Shown piece by piece: positions 1 to 7,422 of a stretch of 33,567 nt of DNA (its first letter is position 1; the number at the start of each line of letters is the position of its first letter). A program made the translations under genes and the position numbers. Below the pieces are notes generated by a model. That model did not search any database. It saw nothing but the letters and a program-made list of their open reading frames with translations, and had not been told where the DNA came from. Where the stretch lies: positions 1-33,567 of the forward strand of contig JAJYQJ010000058.1 in the NCBI GenBank assembly GCA_021794655.1, written 5' to 3'. This stretch comes from Actinomycetes bacterium. GTDB taxonomy: Bacteria > Actinomycetota > Acidimicrobiia > Acidimicrobiales > RAAP-2.

Positions 1-1797
1 CTTGTCGCGTTGATGTGCCTCGGCCTCGGAGGGACCGCCGCGTTAGCTGGCTCGCTCACTCCAGCTGCTGCAGCTAGCGGGTTCGCCGTCGCGAACGGGT
101 TTGCATCGTATGCGCCCTCTACCAACGGTAGCGCTCCAGCGGTCGTGCAGTTCTCGACGACCACGCTCGCTTCAGGTGGTACAGCAGACCCCGCGACTTT
201 GAGCGTCGTAAGTCAGCCGGCGAGCGGCACAGCGTCTGCAGACACTTCTAACGGAATCCTTACCTATGCGCCAACGGCGTCTACAACTGGTACACAGGTC
301 GTCTCATTCCAACTCTGTGAGTCAGGCCCTAGCAACTGCAAGACTGCAACTCTCACATACGGACCTGGAATCGACACCTACCAGGCGGCCTATGCGAACT
401 TAGGCTCAGTAGTAGCGTACGCTCCCTACAGGCTATCGTTTGCTGCAAACGGTCCATCTCATGCAGTTCCGGGCCAGACGTTCACCGAGTCGATGACCGC
501 CTCTTCCATCAAGGTACCGAGTCAGTTCTGCTTGGGAACTACGTGTCTGACAATTAACTACATAACAGGTCTGGCCGTGGATATCCCGCTGCCGGCCAAC
601 GCCAAGTACATCAGCTCTCAACTCGTTGGTGGCGATGCGGTGACTGCCGGCAACTTTACCCTTACTTACTGCACTACGTTTGCCGGCGGTGCTAACCCAG
701 CTTGCACCGCTTTGAAACCCAACAGTTCGTTCCCGACCGTGACGACGACCCCGTATCTGGAGATGGCGCTGAAGTCGGGTGTCGATCTCATGGCTAATCA
801 AAACGTGAGCTTTCCAACTGTCAATATAGACCTGACCGCTACCGGCGGGACTATTACCTTCGTCGAGACCGAGTTCGACATGCAGGCAAACATGACCATG
901 AGTGGGAAGACAGGTACCGTGCCTACCCAGATGTACCCGACAACACCGAGCTTCAACACCGTTGTCTACGGTTCTCCGAGCAGCCCGCCTCCCGCCCCGC
1001 CCTACTTCGCGCAGCCGTTGGCTGTGATCGCGAACGGCGGCTACTGGGAGGTCGCCTCAGACGGTGGCATCTTTGCCCTCGGTGACGCGCCGTTCTTTGG
1101 CTCGATGGGTGGAAAGCCGCTCAACAAACCTGTCGTTGGAATGGCTGCGACTCCGAACTACAAGGGTTACTGGGAGGTAGCCAGTGACGGTGGGATCTTT
1201 GCCTTTGGCAACGCGGGCTTCTACGGCTCGATGGGCGGAAAGCCGCTCAACAAGCCGATAGTTGGAATTGCCTCCACGCCAGATGGCAAGGGCTACTGGG
1301 AGGTCGCCTCCGACGGTGGGATCTTCGCCTTCGGAGACGCCCAATTCTACGGCTCGATGGGTGGAAAGCCGCTCAATTTGCCAATAGTCGGCATTGCGTC
1401 CACGCCAAACGGTGGTGGTTACTGGGAGGTCGCCTCAGACGGTGGGATCTTCGCCTTTGGTAACGCGGGCTTCTACGGCTCGACAGGCGGTGTCCCGTTG
1501 CTCAAGCCAATCGTCGGCATTGCAGCAGATCCAAACGGTGGCGGGTACTGGGAGGTATCTTCAAACGGTGTCATCTTCCCCTTCGGGAGCGCACCTTACG
1601 TCGGATCGATGGCGAACCGGCCTCTCAACAACCCAGTAGTCACCATGGCCGCTACTGCGACAGGGAACGGGTACTGGATGGCGGCCACCGACGGTGGGAT
1701 CTTCAACTTCGGAGACGCGAGCTACTACGGCTCGATGGGTGGACAATCTCTGAACAAGCCGATCGTCGGTATGGCTTTTGCCGGTGGGATCCCCTGA
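1..1797 (+). CDS. Secreted protein with Ig/cadherin-like domain and six 42-residue [10 protein letters not shown] repeats (5' partial)
   Basis: The frame is open from the first base, and a hydrophobic Ala/Leu-rich stretch ([14 protein letters not shown], ending near AAAASG) looks like the end of a signal peptide. The true start therefore probably lies just upstream of the window, although TTG at 10 or ATG at 13 are possible. Residues about 40-115 resemble a bacterial Ig/cadherin-like domain ([23 protein letters not shown]). A middle region of about 200 residues is not recognised. A Pro-rich linker (SSPPPAPP) leads to six tandem repeats from residue 344 to the end, each 42 residues (126 bp), with consensus [34 protein letters not shown]. 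Repeat 5 is degenerate. The six-fold, blade-sized unit suggests a beta-propeller, which is inference. Similar repeats occur, as I recall, in exported Acidimicrobiia proteins of unknown role. Cell-surface or extracellular location is likely. Confidence 0.85.
   Translation, partial: [598 protein letters not shown]
1039..1785 (+). repeat. Six tandem 126-bp coding repeats
   Basis: Units begin at 1039, 1165, 1291, 1417, 1543 and 1669, exactly 126 bp apart, each opening with a GG-N-TACTGG core that encodes GYW. Units 1-4 are highly similar at the DNA level, while units 5 and 6 have diverged. This pattern points to recent duplication or gene conversion among the first four. Confidence 0.9.
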
Positions 1798-1871
1798 GCC
1801 GCTAAGTTGCTGAGCCGCTGAGCCATTAAGGCGTGCTGAGCCGGCGGGTGAGCGCTCGCCAAAGTGTTAAC

Positions 1872-1907
1872 ACGAGAGGTCCGGGTCGAACGAGCCGGGC
1901 CTCTCGT
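1872..1907 (+). terminator. Strong hairpin downstream of the repeat protein, probable terminator
   Basis: ACGAGAGGTCCGG (1872-1884) pairs with CCGGGCCTCTCGT (1895-1907), with one G-T wobble and a 10-base loop. No clear U tract follows, so it may be a factor-dependent or I-shaped terminator. It lies between the repeat gene and ribF. Just upstream (1796-1860) are short imperfect repeats of TGAGCCG. Confidence 0.55.
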
Positions 1908-1958
1908 GGTTCTCGACGTGATACCGCCTCGGCGGTCACGACCGGGTCCTCGAGCGTC

Positions 1959-1972
1959 TAACCTCACTTGGC
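1959..1972 (+). promoter_or_regulatory. Putative -10 element for a leaderless ribF start
   Basis: TAACCT at 1959-1964 ends 8 bases before the ribF ATG, and no Shine-Dalgarno sequence is present. This geometry fits a transcript starting at or near the start codon. No convincing -35 is visible. Confidence 0.35.
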
Positions 1973-2941
1973 ATGGAGGTTATCGGGCCTGACAAGTGTG
2001 TAGCACCGCTCCGGGGGTCAGCTGTGACAATTGGCGCGTACGACGGCTTGCATATCGGTCATCGGCGCCTCTTGGCTCAGTTGACCTCGTTGGCCGGCGA
2101 ACGAGAGCTCACGAGCGTCGTGGTGACCTTTGATCGACACCCTGCGAGCGTGGTGAGACCAGGGACCGCTCCACTGCTCCTGACTAGCTTGGAACAAAAG
2201 ATTCAACTGATCGCGGAGTGTGGTATCGACCGTACGCTGGTTATCCCGTTCGACCACAAGAGAGCCGAGGAGAGCGCAGAAGAGTTTGTAGAAGAAGTCC
2301 TAGTCGCAAAGTTGGGTACTCGCCTCGTCGTTGTTGGTGAAGACTTCCACTTCGGGCACTCACGCCGCGGGAACGTGAAGATGCTCGCGGACAAAGGATC
2401 CGAGTTCGGCTTTGAAGTCGTTGGGGTTGCACTGAGCAAGACGAGTGGGGAACCGGTGTCGTCGACTCGCATCCGGAGGTTGCTCGCAAACGGCGACGTC
2501 GAGGAAGCTTCGACGCTTCTCGGTAGGGACTATGAGGTCTCAGGAGAGGTCGTTCACGGCGATGGGCGTGGTGCGTCGCTAGTTGGTTTCCCGACGGCGA
2601 ACTTAGCGATCCCGACGGGATTCGTCGTTCCTGGAGAGGGTATCTATGCCTGCCGGTATCGGCGGCCCGACGGTACGCTCTACTCGGCGGCGGTTTCGGT
2701 GGGTAGGCGGCCGACGTTCTACGGAGAAGACGACGAGGTCCTAGATCCTGTCGTTGAGGCCTACATCATGGACTTTGACGGGGATCTCTACGGAGAAGTA
2801 GGCACGGTGAGCTTCGTGGCCCGTCTTCGTGCAGAGCGTAAGTTCGATTCGATCGAAGAGCTGGCGGCCCAGATGAGCGAGGACGTAGAGCAGGCCGAAT
2901 CCGTGCTGGCGGGCAGGGGCGAGCGTGACCTGCTATCGTGA
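1973..2941 (+). CDS. ribF: Bifunctional riboflavin kinase / FMN adenylyltransferase
   Basis: RibF phosphorylates riboflavin to FMN and adenylylates FMN to FAD in the cytoplasm. The N-terminal nucleotidyltransferase domain shows GAYDGLHIGH near residue 22 (a variant of the usual GxFDGxHxGH), EDFHFG, and SSTRIR near residue 163. The C-terminal flavokinase domain shows GDGRGASLVGFPTANL and GIYACR. At 322 residues it is a normal length for the family. The ATG at 1973 leaves 17 residues before the first strand, as expected. It is followed by rpsO and pnp, a common actinobacterial order, although the usual upstream partner (truB) is not seen here. Confidence 0.96.
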   Translation: MEVIGPDKCVAPLRGSAVTIGAYDGLHIGHRRLLAQLTSLAGERELTSVVVTFDRHPASVVRPGTAPLLLTSLEQKIQLIAECGIDRTLVIPFDHKRAEESAEEFVEEVLVAKLGTRLVVVGEDFHFGHSRRGNVKMLADKGSEFGFEVVGVALSKTSGEPVSSTRIRRLLANGDVEEASTLLGRDYEVSGEVVHGDGRGASLVGFPTANLAIPTGFVVPGEGIYACRYRRPDGTLYSAAVSVGRRPTFYGEDDEVLDPVVEAYIMDFDGDLYGEVGTVSFVARLRAERKFDSIEELAAQMSEDVEQAESVLAGRGERDLLS

Positions 2942-2947
2942 CGGGTG

Positions 2948-2966
2948 GCCGGGGACCCTCCCCGGC
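2948..2966 (+). terminator. Perfect 8-bp GC-rich hairpin after ribF
   Basis: GCCGGGGA and TCCCCGGC are perfectly complementary around a CCC loop, beginning 6 bases after the ribF stop. No U tract follows. It could be a terminator or part of a structured rpsO leader. Confidence 0.45.
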
Positions 2967-3133
2967 TGGCAAGTGGCGTCCAGCTGGACACTGTGAAGCA
3001 CCGACGAGCACTGGCTAGCAGTTCAGCGCTGACCACTGGCAGCCTTTGAAGATGTCAGGAGGCGGCGCTCTGGGGCCGACAAGTGACTCTGGCCGGCGCC
3101 GTGCCAACGAAGAGACCGAGGCCTTCTCGAAAT
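2967..3133 (+). promoter_or_regulatory. rpsO upstream region, possibly a structured S15-binding leader
   Basis: This stretch between the ribF hairpin and rpsO holds several short self-complementary blocks, such as CCAGCTGG near 2980 and GCCGGCGCCG near 3090. Many bacteria control rpsO by S15 binding its own leader. I cannot match a specific rpsO leader motif here, so regulation is inference. Confidence 0.25.
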
Positions 3134-3391
3134 ATGCCTGATAAGCAGCAGATCATTTCAGAGTATCGTAGCCACGACTGCGACACCGGTTCTCCCGAAG
3201 TGCAGATCGCCCTACTGACGGATCGAATTTCGCATCTGACGGAGCACCTCAAGGTTCACAAGGGTGATCATCACACCCGAAGAGGATTGATGAAGATGAT
3301 AGGTAAGCGCAAGAGACTGCTTGGCTACCTGCGAGACAACGATCTGGAGCGGTATCGATCCGTCATCGCTCGGCTGGGCATCCGCCGCTAA
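3134..3391 (+). CDS. rpsO: 30S ribosomal protein S15
   Basis: S15 binds 16S rRNA in the central domain of the small subunit and helps form bridge B4. Translation from ATG 3134 gives 85 residues, close to the family norm of 88-89. Typical signatures are visible: [25 protein letters not shown], then [21 protein letters not shown] and [12 protein letters not shown] at the end. An in-frame upstream extension to 3083 is open but would add a non-conserved 17-residue tail, so it is rejected. No strong Shine-Dalgarno is adjacent, and GAGG at about 3116 is rather far. Confidence 0.96.
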   Translation: MPDKQQIISEYRSHDCDTGSPEVQIALLTDRISHLTEHLKVHKGDHHTRRGLMKMIGKRKRLLGYLRDNDLERYRSVIARLGIRR

Positions 3392-3412
3392 TACGCTAAT
3401 AAACGCACTGCA

Positions 3413-3443
3413 GTAGACCTCTCGCAAACTGTGAGAGGTCTAC
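3413..3443 (+). terminator. Perfect 11-bp stem-loop between rpsO and pnp
   Basis: GTAGACCTCTC (3413-3423) and GAGAGGTCTAC (3433-3443) are perfectly complementary around a 9-base loop. The stem is followed by an AT-rich tail (ATATAAGTCTAATAAG) rather than a pure U run. It is most likely an rpsO terminator. An RNase III or PNPase processing site, as known for rpsO-pnp in E. coli, is an alternative. Confidence 0.65.
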
Positions 3444-3499
3444 ATATAAGTCTAATAAGTCGAGATAGAAGTCTAAGTCCAAATATCTACATATAAGAC
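3440..3499 (+). repeat. AT-rich short direct repeats in the rpsO-pnp gap
   Basis: CTACATATAAG occurs near 3441 and again near 3488, flanking AAGTCTAATAAGTC and AAGTCTAAGTC. The block is clearly more AT-rich than its surroundings. It contains several TATAAG-like hexamers that could serve as -10 elements for pnp. No protein-coding content is seen in 3392-3633. Confidence 0.4.
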
Positions 3500-3633
3500 G
3501 GGCGCCGGAGAGGTTGGCTGCCAGTCGCCGGCCACTTATGCTGGTCAACCTGAGGTCATGAGGCGAGGTTGGCGGCGGAGGTGCCCGACCACTGGGAACC
3601 GGCCGATAGCGCCCCTGGAAACCAAGGAGCAAT

Positions 3634-6105
3634 ATGGCTGAGGCCATCTCTGTGTCGGCCCCGATCAGTGGGACCGACCGAAAAATGACATTTGAAACCG
3701 GCAAGTTGGCCGCTCTGGCCGACGGGGCGGTTCTTGGAAGGATCGGTGACACGTTCGTCCTCGCGACGGCGACCGCGGCGAGGACGGTGCGGGAAGGCAC
3801 CGACTTCTTCCCGTTGACAGTTGACATCGAGGAGCGGACGTATGCGGCCGGCCGGATTCCGGGCTCCTTCTTCCGGCGAGAAGGCAAGTCGTCGGACCAG
3901 GCGATACTGACGTGCCGGCTGATTGACCGGCCGCTACGGCCGTCGTTCCCCAAGGGATTTCGAAACGAAGTCCACGTTGTCGGGACGGTTTTCGGCGCAG
4001 ACCAAGTGAACCCTCACGACGTTCTTGCGATCAACGCGGCGTCGGCGGCGTTGATGATCTCGGGCATCCCATTTGACGGCCCAATCGGAGCGGTGCGGAT
4101 CGCGTACTCGACAGAGGGCGAGTGGATCCCGCATGCGACGTACCAAGAAGGGGACGAGTCGACGTTCGAACTCGTCGTCGCGGGTCGTGCGCTCTCAGAC
4201 GGCCACGACGCCGAGATTGCGATCATGATGGTGGAGGCGGGCGGAACGGAGGGGTCATGGGCGTCTTATGAGGCGGGAGCTCCCAAGGTGACCGAGGAGG
4301 TCTTGGCGAACGGACTCGATGCCGCGAAGGTGTGGATCAGAGAGTCGATAAATCTCCAGAGGAGACTCAAGGAGTCCCTGGTTGCGGCGAACGGTCCGAT
4401 CGAGGCGATAGAGTTCTCTACCTTCTCCGACTACCCAGACGACGTTTTTGCGGCGGTTGAAGCAGCGGGATCTCAACTCCTCTTCGATGCGAATACGGTG
4501 ACGTCGAAGGCGAAGCGGAACTCGGCGATTCAAGATGCGACGTCTGTAATCGTTGAACGACTCACCCCCGAGTTCCCCGAGCGTGAAGGCGAGATCAAGG
4601 CGGCAGTCAAGGCGCTGACGAAGAAGCTCGTACGTAAGCGAATCGCAGAAGAGGGGATTCGAATCGACGGTCGCTCTACGACCGAGATTAGACCGCTTAG
4701 TGCAGAGGTAGATCTGTTTCCAACCGTTCACGGCTCGGCTCTGTTCCAGCGTGGTGAGACTCAGGTGCTCAACGTGACGACGCTCGGCATGCCGAGGATG
4801 AACCAGCTACTCGACACTTTGAGCCCCGACGAGTCGAAGCGTTACATGCACCACTACAACTTTCCGCCGTTCTCGACGGGAGAGACCGGGTTCATGAGGG
4901 GACCGAAGCGCCGGGAGATCGGACATGGCTTGTTGGCTGAAAGGGCGCTGTTGCCCGTGGTCCCCTCGGCGGCGGAGTTTCCTTACACGCTGCGTCTCGT
5001 CTCGGACGTGCTCGCTTCGAACGGCTCGACTTCGATGGCGTCGGTGTGTGGATCGTCGCTCTCGTTGATGGCTGCAGGGGTCCCGATCAAGGCTCCCGTC
5101 GCGGGGATTGCGATGGGCCTCGTCTACGAGGAGGGAAAGTATGTGACGTTGACCGACATCCTCGGCGCAGAAGATGCGTTCGGGGACATGGACTTCAAGG
5201 TCGCCGGCACCGCGGAGATCGTTACGGCTCTCCAGCTCGATACGAAGATAGACGGCCTACCCTCGGACGTTTTGGCCCAGGCGCTGCGCCAGGCAAGAGA
5301 TGCGCGACTTAAGATTTTAGAGGTTATGAAGGGCGCGATTGAAGGGCCTCGACCGGAGGTCGCTGTGAGTGCGCCAAAGATTGTTTCAATCGAGATCCCG
5401 ATCGACAAGATCGGCGAGGTGATCGGTCCGAAGGGGAAGGTGATCAACACCCTCCAGCAGGAAACGGGCGCTGACATCGCTGTGGACGACGATGGAATGG
5501 TTGGAACGGTTACGATCGACGACAAAGATTCGAGCGCGGTCGAAGATGCTCGCAGGCGCATCTTGTTAATACTCGACCCGCCAACTCCCGAGGTTGGGGT
5601 GGTCTACAGCGGCAAGGTAGTCAACTTGACGAAGTTTGGAGCGTTCGTGAGCATCCTCCCTGGACGCGACGGACTACTGCACATCTCGAAACTATCGGTG
5701 CTCTCGGGCGGCAAGAGGGTGGGCGAAGTCGAAGACGTCCTCACGCTGGGCCAGGGAATCGACGTCAGAGTCGACGACATTGACCCCCAGGGGAAAGTGT
5801 CGCTTTCGGTGGCGTCTGTGCCAGGCGACGGAGGAGCTACCTCCTTGGACTCTGGCGAGCGAGACGACGGTGGCGACGGGCAACAGCGCCGGGAGAGTTC
5901 GACTAGAGCGTCGGCGGGCGAGAGCGATGGAGTTGATGGCTCGTCGCGTTCTTCGAGCGTCGCGTCGTTCGAGGAGGCGTTCGAAGCCGAGCTCGTAGCG
6001 GAGCTGGGTGACCTTGGGCCCGGGTCGGTAGGCGGGACGCCTTCAAGGAACTCTGGTGGAGGTGACGATAGACGGCGTTCGCGAAGTCGTCCGCGCAGGC
6101 GTTGA
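3634..6105 (+). CDS. pnp: Polyribonucleotide nucleotidyltransferase (PNPase)
   Basis: PNPase degrades RNA from the 3' end by phosphorolysis and can add tails in reverse. The order is a first RNase PH-like domain (about 10-230), an alpha-helical linker, a second RNase PH domain (about 345-565), a KH domain (about 585-650, with GEVIGPKGKVIN) and an S1 domain (about 655-735, with KFGAFVSILPGRDGLLHIS). The catalytic block DILGAEDAFGDMDFKVAG is intact, with D514 and D520 in the expected places. The C-terminus is a long Ser/Gly/Glu/Arg-rich tail ending RRRSRSRPRRR, typical of actinobacterial PNPases. A strong Shine-Dalgarno, AAGGAG at 3624-3629, decides the start. It is followed by the M16 peptidase with a TTGA overlap. 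Confidence 0.97.
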   Translation: MAEAISVSAPISGTDRKMTFETGKLAALADGAVLGRIGDTFVLATATAARTVREGTDFFPLTVDIEERTYAAGRIPGSFFRREGKSSDQAILTCRLIDRPLRPSFPKGFRNEVHVVGTVFGADQVNPHDVLAINAASAALMISGIPFDGPIGAVRIAYSTEGEWIPHATYQEGDESTFELVVAGRALSDGHDAEIAIMMVEAGGTEGSWASYEAGAPKVTEEVLANGLDAAKVWIRESINLQRRLKESLVAANGPIEAIEFSTFSDYPDDVFAAVEAAGSQLLFDANTVTSKAKRNSAIQDATSVIVERLTPEFPEREGEIKAAVKALTKKLVRKRIAEEGIRIDGRSTTEIRPLSAEVDLFPTVHGSALFQRGETQVLNVTTLGMPRMNQLLDTLSPDESKRYMHHYNFPPFSTGETGFMRGPKRREIGHGLLAERALLPVVPSAAEFPYTLRLVSDVLASNGSTSMASVCGSSLSLMAAGVPIKAPVAGIAMGLVYEEGKYVTLTDILGAEDAFGDMDFKVAGTAEIVTALQLDTKIDGLPSDVLAQALRQARDARLKILEVMKGAIEGPRPEVAVSAPKIVSIEIPIDKIGEVIGPKGKVINTLQQETGADIAVDDDGMVGTVTIDDKDSSAVEDARRRILLILDPPTPEVGVVYSGKVVNLTKFGAFVSILPGRDGLLHISKLSVLSGGKRVGEVEDVLTLGQGIDVRVDDIDPQGKVSLSVASVPGDGGATSLDSGERDDGGDGQQRRESSTRASAGESDGVDGSSRSSSVASFEEAFEAELVAELGDLGPGSVGGTPSRNSGGGDDRRRSRSRPRRR

Positions 6106-7385
6106 GCCAACAGCGGATCGTCTTGTCGACCCGGGAAGATTGCCTGCCCTGTGGAATCCGGCTGGTTAGCGAGTTCATGCCCGATGTTCGCTCTGTTGCG
6201 ATCGGGTTCTTTGTGGGAACCGGATCGCGTGATGAAAGCGGGGAACTCGCCGGTGCGTCGCACTTCTTGGAGCACCTGTTGTTTAAAGGAACAGAGTCTT
6301 GGTCCGCGGCGGATATAGCAGAAGCGCTCGACGGAGTCGGAGGGGACTGTAACGCGTTCACGACGAAGGAGTACACGGCGTTCTACGTGCGCCTGCTCTC
6401 TGAAGATCTTGACTTAGGGCTCGAGATTCTCGGCAACATCATGTTAGAGCCGGCGTTGCGCCGAAAGGACGTCGACGCGGAGCGCAAGGTCATCTTGGAC
6501 GAGATATTGATGCACGCTGATGAGCCTGGAGATCAAGCGGGGGAACGTTTTCAAAGTGCGCTGTTCTTGGACCACCCGCTCGGGCGTGACACGTTAGGGA
6601 CCAAAGAGAGCATCGCGGATATAACGTCGACGGACGTACGAGCGTTTTTCGACCGACACTACTTACCTCGAAACATGGTTGTCTCAGTCGCGGGTTCCTT
6701 CGATCACGAGACGGTCGCTGCGAAGATAGATCGACAGTTCTCGAATCGAAGTGGAGGATCGGCGCCGTTGAGGGTATCTCCGGGCGCGGCTCAGAAGCCG
6801 TTGGTGGTGACCGATCGGCCTACCGAACAAGTCCATATGGTTATCGGCGCCCGTTGTGTGTCTCGATTCGACGAGCAGCGTTGGGCGTTTTCGATACTGA
6901 GCCACGTGCTTGGCGGCGGGCTCTCGAGCCGGTTGTTCCAGAAGGTGCGAGAGCAGCGAGGGCTCGTCTATTCGATATGGTCGGAACGAGCGGCGTTTCA
7001 AGATGCTGGATCGATTGCGGTCGCGGCGGGGACGGCGCCGGAGCACGTCGAAGAGGTGTTGGAGATCGTCGTAGAGGAGTTGGAGTTGCTCGCAAAGGAA
7101 GGGATCACCGAGAAGGAGCTCAAGATAGCGAAAGGAAGCCACCGGGCTGAAGCGCTCTTGTCGTGCGAGGACTCGGCGGCTCGGATGATGCGAATTGGAA
7201 CGGCACTTCTCCTACACGGAGAGGTGAAGAGTATCGACGAGATCTTGGAGCGTATTGAGCGAGTGGACGAATCGGCGGTCGCGGCTGTCGCTTCGGAGTT
7301 GCTGGATAGGCCGAGGACGCTTTCGGTGGTCGGCCCAGTTGAGGCGGGGGGAGTCAACCTGGATCGCGTCCGCGGTTCGTTGTGA
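6102..7385 (+). CDS. M16 family zinc metallopeptidase (processing-peptidase-like)
   Basis: This is a single-subunit M16 protease of 427 residues. The inverted zinc motif HFLEH is at residues 54-58, and the third ligand E134 (ILDEI) lies the canonical 76 residues downstream. The C-terminal half carries the second M16 domain with GGGLSSRLFQKVREQRGLVYSI. It starts with a TTG whose last two bases overlap the pnp stop (TTGA), which implies translational coupling. No separate Shine-Dalgarno is seen, and the 16 residues before GIRLVSE fit the family. A peptidase at this position next to pnp is common in Gram-positive bacteria. Its physiological substrate is unknown. Confidence 0.93.
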   Translation: MSQQRIVLSTREDCLPCGIRLVSEFMPDVRSVAIGFFVGTGSRDESGELAGASHFLEHLLFKGTESWSAADIAEALDGVGGDCNAFTTKEYTAFYVRLLSEDLDLGLEILGNIMLEPALRRKDVDAERKVILDEILMHADEPGDQAGERFQSALFLDHPLGRDTLGTKESIADITSTDVRAFFDRHYLPRNMVVSVAGSFDHETVAAKIDRQFSNRSGGSAPLRVSPGAAQKPLVVTDRPTEQVHMVIGARCVSRFDEQRWAFSILSHVLGGGLSSRLFQKVREQRGLVYSIWSERAAFQDAGSIAVAAGTAPEHVEEVLEIVVEELELLAKEGITEKELKIAKGSHRAEALLSCEDSAARMMRIGTALLLHGEVKSIDEILERIERVDESAVAAVASELLDRPRTLSVVGPVEAGGVNLDRVRGSL

Positions 7386-7410
7386 CCTGAATTGCGTGAG
7401 GCGCGGCGGT

Positions 7411-7422
7411 TATAAAATAGCG
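7411..7422 (+). promoter_or_regulatory. -10-like TATAAAAT directly before the YfhO-like gene
   Basis: TATAAAAT at 7411-7418 ends 4 bases before ATG 7423, in a gap without a Shine-Dalgarno sequence. It fits a leaderless transcript. No good -35 is seen at normal spacing. Confidence 0.45.

Noticed and set aside
1039-1785. Regular 126-bp repeats that might suggest a repeat array such as CRISPR
   Set aside because: The repeats are in frame, encode a conserved 42-residue unit and have no spacers.
5604-6275. A 223-codon open frame on the minus strand opposite pnp and the M16 gene
   Set aside because: It is a shadow of two well-supported plus-strand genes and shows only low-complexity Ser/Pro content.
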